A stretch of DNA of 10,761 bases from Thiohalocapsa sp. (lineage in GTDB: Bacteria > Pseudomonadota > Gammaproteobacteria > Chromatiales > Chromatiaceae): NCBI RefSeq assembly GCF_019695415.1, contig NZ_JAIFKJ010000363.1:1733-12493 (forward strand), read 5' to 3'. Numbering within the stretch: the first letter of the stretch is position 1; every line of letters starts with the position of its first letter. The notes beneath the pieces are model-generated. The model did not search any database. It saw nothing but the letters and a program-made list of their open reading frames with translations, and was not told where the DNA came from. Made by a program: the position numbers and the translations under genes. Of the stretch, positions 7,084 through 10,761 are shown one piece after another.

Positions 7084-7098
7084 GGTCTGCGACAGACC
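7084..7098 (-). other. Hairpin just after the acs stop
   Basis: GGTCTG-TCG-CAGACC (minus strand) forms a perfect 6-bp stem with a 3-base loop, about 20 bases beyond the acs stop codon. No T-run follows, so termination is uncertain; it may protect the acs 3' end. The rest of the 6842-7083 gap holds the palindrome at 6905-6919 and no gene I can support. Confidence 0.3.
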
Positions 7099-7117
7099 GG
7101 CCGACGCCAAGCCAATA

Positions 7118-9064
7118 CTACTGGTTGGCGCGGTTTGTGATGAGGTCATCGACCACTGTCGGATCCGCCAGGGTGGAAGTGTCGCCCAGGCTGTCGACCT
7201 CGTTAGCGGCGATTTTGCGCAAGATGCGGCGCATAATCTTGCCGGAGCGGGTCTTCGGCAGGCCCGGCGCCCATTGGATGATGTCAATCCCGGCGATGGG
7301 GCCGATCTCGGAGCGCACCAGCTTGACCAGCTCTTTCTTGAGCTCGTCGCTCGGGTCAACGCCCGTCATCGTGGTCACGTAAGCGTAAATGCCCTGGCCC
7401 TTGATATCGTGCGGATAGCCGACGACGGCGGCCTCGGCAACGGCCTCGTGCAGCACCAGGGCGGACTCTATTTCCGCGGTGCCCAGGCGGTGGCCGGAGA
7501 CGTTCAGCACGTCGTCGATGCGCCCGGTGATCCAGTAGTAGCCGTCCTCGTCGCGGCGAGCGCCGTCACCGGAGAAGTAATAACCCGGATACTGCTTGAA
7601 GTAGGTATCGATGAAGCGCTGATGATCGCCGTACACGGTGCGCATCTGTGCTGGCCAAGGACGGGTGATAACCAGTGCGCCCTCGCTGGGACCCTCCAGC
7701 ATCGTGCCCTCCGCGGGGTCCACCAGCGCTGGCACTACGCCGAAGAAGGGCCGCGTCGCTGAGCCGGGCTTCAACGCGGTGGCCCCGGGTAGGGGCGTGA
7801 TCAAATGGCCGCCCGTCTCGGTCTGCCACCAGGTGTCGACGATGGGGCAGCGGCCGTCGCCCACGACGTTGTGATACCACTCCCACGCCTCGGGGTTGAT
7901 GGGCTCGCCGACGGTGCCAAGGATACGCAGGCTCTTACGGGAAGTCTGCTTGACAGGTCCCTCGCCGGCGCGCATCAGCGAGCGGATCGCGGTGGGGGCC
8001 GTGTAGAAGGTTGCAACATTGTGCTTGTCCACGACCTGCCAGAAGCGCGAGACGTCCGGGTAGGTCGGGATGCCCTCGAACATCAGCGAGATGGCACCGT
8101 TCGCGAGTGGGCCATAGACGATGTAGGTGTGGCCCGTGACCCAGCCGACGTCGGCGGTGCACCAATAGACCTCGCCGTCTTGATAGTCGAACGTGTACTT
8201 GTGCGTCATGGCGGCGAAGACGAGATAGCCGCCGGTGGTGTGCAGTACACCCTTGGGCTTACCGGTGGAGCCCGACGTGTAAAGAATGAAGAGCGGGTCT
8301 TCGGCGTCCATCTGCTCGGGCTCGCAGACGTCGTCCGCCGCATCCACGACCTCGTGGTACCAGAGGTCCCGGCCCTCAATCCAGGCAACGTCGCCGCCGG
8401 TGCGCTTGACGACGATGCAGGTGTCGATGCTCGGGCAGTCGGCGAGCGCCTGGTCAACGTTCTTTTTGAGCGGCACATTGCGGCCGCCCCGCACACTCTC
8501 GTCCGACGTGATGATGAGCCGGCATTCGGAGTCCTGGATTCGATCGCGCAGAGAGTCCGGCGAAAAGCCACCGAAGACAATAGAGTGCACGGCGCCGATG
8601 CGTGTGCAGGCGAGCATGGCCACCGTCGCCTCCGGAATCATCGGCAGATAGATGCAGACGCGGTCGCCCTTCTGCACGCCACGGGCCTTCATGGCGTTGG
8701 CGAGCTTGCAGACTTCCCGATGCAGCTCTCGGTAAGTGATGTGCTTGTCCTCTGCGGGGTTATCGCCTTCCCAGATGATGGCCGTCTGGTCACCCCGCGT
8801 GTCCAAATGCCGGTCCAGGCAGTTGTAGGAGACGTTCAGCTTGCCGCCTTCGAACCAACGGATGTACAGATTGTCCGCGTCATAGCTGTAGTCCATGACC
8901 CGGTCCCATTTCTTGAACCAGGTGACGAACTCGTCGGCGTATTCGGCCCAGAAGCCCTCCGGGTCATCCACCGAGCGCTGATACATGGCGCGGTAGCGTT
9001 CGTCGTCGATGTGCGCACGGGCTGCGATGTCGGCAGGAACTTCGTAGATCTTGACGTCGGACAT
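7118..9064 (-). CDS. acs: Acetyl-CoA synthetase (AMP-forming)
   Basis: Cytosolic enzyme that activates acetate with ATP to acetyl-AMP and transfers the acetyl group to CoA. The 648 residues match the roughly 650 of the family. Core motifs are intact: the P-loop-like YTSGSTGKPKG (262-272), GEPINPEAW near 386-394, WWQTETGG (412-419), YFSGDGARRDEDGYYWITGR (496-515) with the ribose-binding D500 and hinge-region residues, NVSGHRLGTAEIE (521-533), and PKTRSGK (603-609). K609 sits at exactly the lysine that is acetylated by Pat and deacetylated by CobB in Salmonella, so the same control is likely. The ATG at 9064 is chosen over an upstream in-frame start near 9298 because AGGAG lies 7 bases before it, the protein then begins like other Acs proteins, and the longer form would read through the repeat element. 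The leader region carries an inverted repeat and two structured repeats. Propionyl-CoA synthetase is a less likely alternative. Confidence 0.97.
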   Translation of the reverse strand: MSDVKIYEVPADIAARAHIDDERYRAMYQRSVDDPEGFWAEYADEFVTWFKKWDRVMDYSYDADNLYIRWFEGGKLNVSYNCLDRHLDTRGDQTAIIWEGDNPAEDKHITYRELHREVCKLANAMKARGVQKGDRVCIYLPMIPEATVAMLACTRIGAVHSIVFGGFSPDSLRDRIQDSECRLIITSDESVRGGRNVPLKKNVDQALADCPSIDTCIVVKRTGGDVAWIEGRDLWYHEVVDAADDVCEPEQMDAEDPLFILYTSGSTGKPKGVLHTTGGYLVFAAMTHKYTFDYQDGEVYWCTADVGWVTGHTYIVYGPLANGAISLMFEGIPTYPDVSRFWQVVDKHNVATFYTAPTAIRSLMRAGEGPVKQTSRKSLRILGTVGEPINPEAWEWYHNVVGDGRCPIVDTWWQTETGGHLITPLPGATALKPGSATRPFFGVVPALVDPAEGTMLEGPSEGALVITRPWPAQMRTVYGDHQRFIDTYFKQYPGYYFSGDGARRDEDGYYWITGRIDDVLNVSGHRLGTAEIESALVLHEAVAEAAVVGYPHDIKGQGIYAYVTTMTGVDPSDELKKELVKLVRSEIGPIAGIDIIQWAPGLPKTRSGKIMRRILRKIAANEVDSLGDTSTLADPTVVDDLITNRANQ

Positions 9065-9100
9065 GGTGGGGCTCCTCGGGTGTGCTGCGATGGGGACACG

Positions 9101-9120
9101 ACCGGCGGCGTGGCGCCGGT
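9101..9120 (-). other. Inverted repeat in the acs leader
   Basis: ACCGGCG and CGCCGGT form a perfect 7-bp inverted repeat with a 6-base loop, 36 bases upstream of the acs ATG and just ahead of the ribosome binding site. It could be an operator or a leader hairpin. No T-run follows. I could not identify a convincing -35/-10 pair between it and the repeat element. Confidence 0.35.
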
Positions 9121-9149
9121 TTCTTTGCACCGAATTCTTTGTCTTCGCC

Positions 9150-9315
9150 AGGGAAGCGCCGATTGATTGGCGCTTCCCGAGCGGGGCAGGACGCCCCGCC
9201 ATTGTCAGCGACGCAAGTCGCTGAAAATGCAGGAGCCGGGAAACCGCCCAATGTCTGCACAGGCCCGGCTCCGTCTGATTTTTGGGCAGGATGCCCAATA
9301 AATCAGCATCTCCCT
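9150..9315 (+). repeat. Structured repeat element, copy 1 (MITE/REP-like, 166 bp)
   Basis: The element starts with AGGGAAGCGCCGATTGATTGG (9150-9170) and ends with an imperfect inverted copy of it (9295-9315; 16 of 21 positions agree). It holds five consecutive stem-loops: 9151-9178 (10-bp stem), 9181-9199 (7 bp, loop AGGAC), 9205-9224 (8 bp, loop GCAA), 9232-9272 (9 bp, 23-base loop) and 9276-9305 (12 bp with one bulged T). There is no start-to-stop reading frame of protein-like composition and no transposase, so if mobile it is non-autonomous. Flanking triplets CCA/CTA are not a clear target duplication. It lies 85 bases upstream of the acs start; orientation is nominal. Confidence 0.8.
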
Positions 9316-9418
9316 AGGCCGGTGAGTCTAAACCCTCGCCGGTATGCTCGCCACCGAGCCCCGGCGCGGAGCCGGCCCGGCCTCGGCACCCTTCTTCCGT
9401 GTCAGTGGCGATCGCATT
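9316..9418. other. Spacer between the two repeat elements
   Basis: A GC-rich stretch of 103 bases with no gene. It contains only short self-complementary runs such as CCGGC-GCGGA-GCCGG and one weak -10-like TAGACT on the minus strand without a matching -35. The acs promoter could be here or in 9065-9149; I cannot place it. Confidence 0.4.
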
Positions 9419-9572
9419 AGGGAAGCGCCGATTTATTGGCGCTTCCCGTGCGGGGCAGGATGCCCCGCCATTTTCGGCGACGCAAGTCGCTGAAAATGAA
9501 GGAGCCGGGAAACCGCGTTTTCCGGCTCCGTCGGATTTTTGGGCAGGATGCCCAATAAATCAGCATCTCCTT
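9419..9572 (+). repeat. Structured repeat element, copy 2 (MITE/REP-like, 154 bp)
   Basis: Same orientation and architecture as copy 1, 269 bases away start to start. Terminal repeats are 9419-9439 and 9552-9572 (16 of 21 agree). The stems are 9420-9447, 9450-9468 (loop AGGAT), 9470-9497 (12 bp with one G-U pair and a GCAA loop), 9501-9529 (13 bp with one G-U pair and a 3-base loop) and 9534-9561. It is 12 bases shorter than copy 1, all of it in the fourth loop. TTA flanks both outer edges if the terminal bases are read as a duplication, which is suggestive only. Its right edge abuts and overlaps the stop codon of the propeller gene. Confidence 0.8.
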
Positions 9573-10638
9573 AGCTGCCGGCGGGCGCCTCGCCGGCGCG
9601 CTCACGCGCGGGGAAGAGCCAGCCGCCGAGCAGTAGCAAAATGACACCAAGCAGTGAGATCCAATACCACCCGGGCACGCCGAAGCTGCCGAATTGGTAC
9701 ACCCCGCCGGCACTGAACATCACCCCGTCATCGAAGGGCACGATCCAGCTCACGCCGTAGCGCAGACCAGCGTCCGGTCCGGCAGCGGGCTCTGCGTAGG
9801 CCGAGGCCGTAAGGCCGTCGTCGTCCTCCATGAGTCGCACGCTGAACAAGCCGTCGTCGCTGCCGATCCACAGGCGCTGGGTGTCTTTGCGCGGCGGCTC
9901 AAGGTGCAGCGAGAGCATGCGGCTCTGCTCGAGCCCGACCTTGATCGGCTGCCATGGCTCTAACGGGGCGGATTGCCAATACAGGCCCTTGCTGGTGCCG
10001 GCGATGAGCCGGTCGCCCGCGGTGATGACAAAGCTGAACACATTGCCCGTCTCCGGCAGGCCTGTGCTATTTGGCGCCCAGCTCGCGAGGTCGGCGACAT
10101 CGGCTGTGAAGACGCCCTGGTCCACCGTGCCCGCATGCAGGTAGTCCGCGCCGTCAATGGTCTGTGGCTCCAGGCGATATACATGGACGCCGTCGAGCTG
10201 GCGCCGCCAGTCGCCGTCACCTTCGATCAGCAGCCCCCCCCCTGTCGCCACCACCAGGCCACTCGCGGTGGCGGCCTCGTCGCTCACCCGGACGGTCACC
10301 GGCGGTAAGCCGCTCGGTGCGTTGACGAGCCCTCCGCCGGTGCCGATGGGGCCTTCACTCGGATCGCCGGACAGATCCGCTGCGAGCGCGGTGACCGGCT
10401 GTCCGCCCAGGTCGATGTCGACGCGGTCCCAGGTGCCGTCGGCGAGCCGCCAGAGCTCGCCGTCCTGGGTGCCGGCCAGGATGGAGCCGTCATCAGCGCG
10501 GGCCAGATCCGTGACGTGACCGGTGCGCGGCGGGTCGTTGACGACCGCGCGCTCGCCCCCGGGCAGCAGGGGACCAGCGATGATGAGCAGGAGTCCGGCG
10601 CCTGCCAGGGCCAGAGCCAGCGTACGGTTGGTATTCAT
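9571..10638 (-). CDS. Uncharacterised membrane-anchored beta-propeller-like protein
   Basis: I do not recognise a named family. The 355 residues begin with a short positive N-terminus and a hydrophobic segment (about 6-25), followed by a long soluble region (about 30-320) and a second membrane helix (about 323-342), ending in a charged tail with ARER. This predicts a periplasmic body tethered at both ends. The body repeats a short strand pattern six times: DDGSILAGTQDGELWRL (49-65), SGLVVATGGGLLI (126-138), YLHAGTVDQGVF (166-177), DRLIAGTSKGLYW (209-221), QRLWIGSDDGLFSV (254-267) and DGVMFSAGGVYQF (304-316). These resemble blades of WD40/YVTN, Ycf48-like or Reg_prop propellers, so a scaffold or sensor role is plausible. 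The ATG at 10638 has GAGG about 8 bases upstream. The stop codon coincides with the edge of a repeat element, and the coding strand holds a G9 run at 10234-10242. Confidence 0.8.
   Translation of the reverse strand: MNTNRTLALALAGAGLLLIIAGPLLPGGERAVVNDPPRTGHVTDLARADDGSILAGTQDGELWRLADGTWDRVDIDLGGQPVTALAADLSGDPSEGPIGTGGGLVNAPSGLPPVTVRVSDEAATASGLVVATGGGLLIEGDGDWRRQLDGVHVYRLEPQTIDGADYLHAGTVDQGVFTADVADLASWAPNSTGLPETGNVFSFVITAGDRLIAGTSKGLYWQSAPLEPWQPIKVGLEQSRMLSLHLEPPRKDTQRLWIGSDDGLFSVRLMEDDDGLTASAYAEPAAGPDAGLRYGVSWIVPFDDGVMFSAGGVYQFGSFGVPGWYWISLLGVILLLLGGWLFPARERAGEAPAGS
10234..10242 (-). other. Nine-base G run in the propeller gene's coding strand
   Basis: Nine consecutive C on the plus strand encode Gly133-Gly135. 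Runs of this length are prone to slipped-strand insertion or deletion, which would truncate the protein in its second repeat. It may equally be a sequencing weak spot. Confidence 0.5.
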
Positions 10639-10647
10639 CGAGAATCC

Positions 10648-10761
10648 TCAGTGCAGATCCGTGTTTGGCGACTGGCGTATGCCAGGGCCGAAGCCCCATG
10701 TGGCGCCCAAACGCCGCGCCCGTCGGACGGCCCTCACCGCAGCCCTGGCGCTTGGGCGCCG
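10648..10761 (-). CDS. Possible 3' end of an upstream gene
   Basis: A minus-strand frame is open from the window edge to a TGA at 10648-10650, giving 37 residues that are Arg-rich (ARAAVRAVRRARR) and end in SPNTDLH. The stop lies nine bases before the propeller gene ATG and overlaps its Shine-Dalgarno, as is common inside operons. An open frame this short is not unlikely by chance in GC-rich DNA and the product is not recognisable. If it is not coding, this stretch holds only small hairpins (for example 10672-10685) and presumably the propeller gene's promoter. Confidence 0.3.
   Translation of the reverse strand, partial: RRPSARAAVRAVRRARRLGATWGFGPGIRQSPNTDLH

Noticed and set aside
7805..9166. 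453-codon plus-strand open frame antisense to acs
   Set aside because: Acs motifs on the minus strand are complete; the antisense translation has no family features and mirrors codon bias.
9065..9298. Longer acs start near 9298
   Set aside because: It would add 78 residues translated through the repeat element; the ATG at 9064 has AGGAG and fits the family N-terminus.
9534..9561. Intrinsic terminator at the element edge
   Set aside because: The stem is good, but no T-run follows on the minus strand where the genes are transcribed; on the plus strand the T-run lies before the loop, within the stem.
9150..9572. CRISPR-like array
   Set aside because: Only two copies, each over 150 bases with internal hairpins, and a 103-base spacer; no cas genes nearby.
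9082..9644. Two similar plus-strand peptides over the repeat elements that could look like a small duplicated protein family
   Set aside because: Their similarity comes from the nucleotide repeat itself; they lack ribosome binding sites and the DNA is dominated by conserved stems.
10672..10696. Two small adjacent hairpins upstream of the propeller gene
   Set aside because: Stems of 4-5 bp are expected by chance in such GC-rich sequence.

Overview
GC-rich chromosomal DNA, most likely from a gammaproteobacterium. The pilB-pilC-pilD-coaE order is typical of that class, and the GC-rich, Ala/Asp/Glu-rich proteins would suit a halophilic or purple-sulfur relative such as the Ectothiorhodospiraceae. 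That family placement is a guess from gene style, not a match. Every gene I can support is on the minus strand, so transcription runs from high to low coordinates.

Layout in transcription order (right to left): (1) 10648-10761, a possible 3' end of an upstream gene. (2) 9571-10638, an uncharacterised membrane-anchored beta-propeller-like protein with a G9 homopolymer run in its coding strand. (3) 9065-9570, a 506-base gene-free stretch holding two direct copies (9150-9315 and 9419-9572) of a compact hairpin-rich element with imperfect 21-bp terminal inverted repeats and no coding capacity. It looks like a MITE or REP-like family, and one copy abuts the propeller gene's stop codon. (4) 7118-9064, acs, acetyl-CoA synthetase. 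(5) 6008-6841, an NYN/LabA-type nuclease-fold domain fused to a C-terminal cold-shock-like domain, probably started at a TTG, with a perfect palindrome upstream. (6) 5843 down to 1827, the type IV pilus assembly operon pilB (extension ATPase), pilC (platform protein) and pilD (prepilin peptidase), with a sigma-54-like site upstream of pilB. (7) 1825-1184, coaE, one base after the pilD stop. (8) 1041 to the window edge, the first 347 codons of a ClC-family chloride channel/transporter.

PilB powers pilus extension, PilC is the inner-membrane platform and PilD would cleave and methylate prepilins. No prepilin gene is in the window. CoaE completes CoA synthesis and Acs consumes CoA to activate acetate, but these two are in separate transcription units and the link may be coincidental.

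Best leads: the paired structured repeat elements between the propeller gene and acs; a PilD whose GxGD catalytic motif reads GRGA, with a new Asp nine residues further on; the NYN plus cold-shock-like fusion; and the sigma-54-like site before pilB. I see no CRISPR array, phage gene, tRNA, rRNA or transposase. I cannot claim a wholly new defence or metabolic system here.
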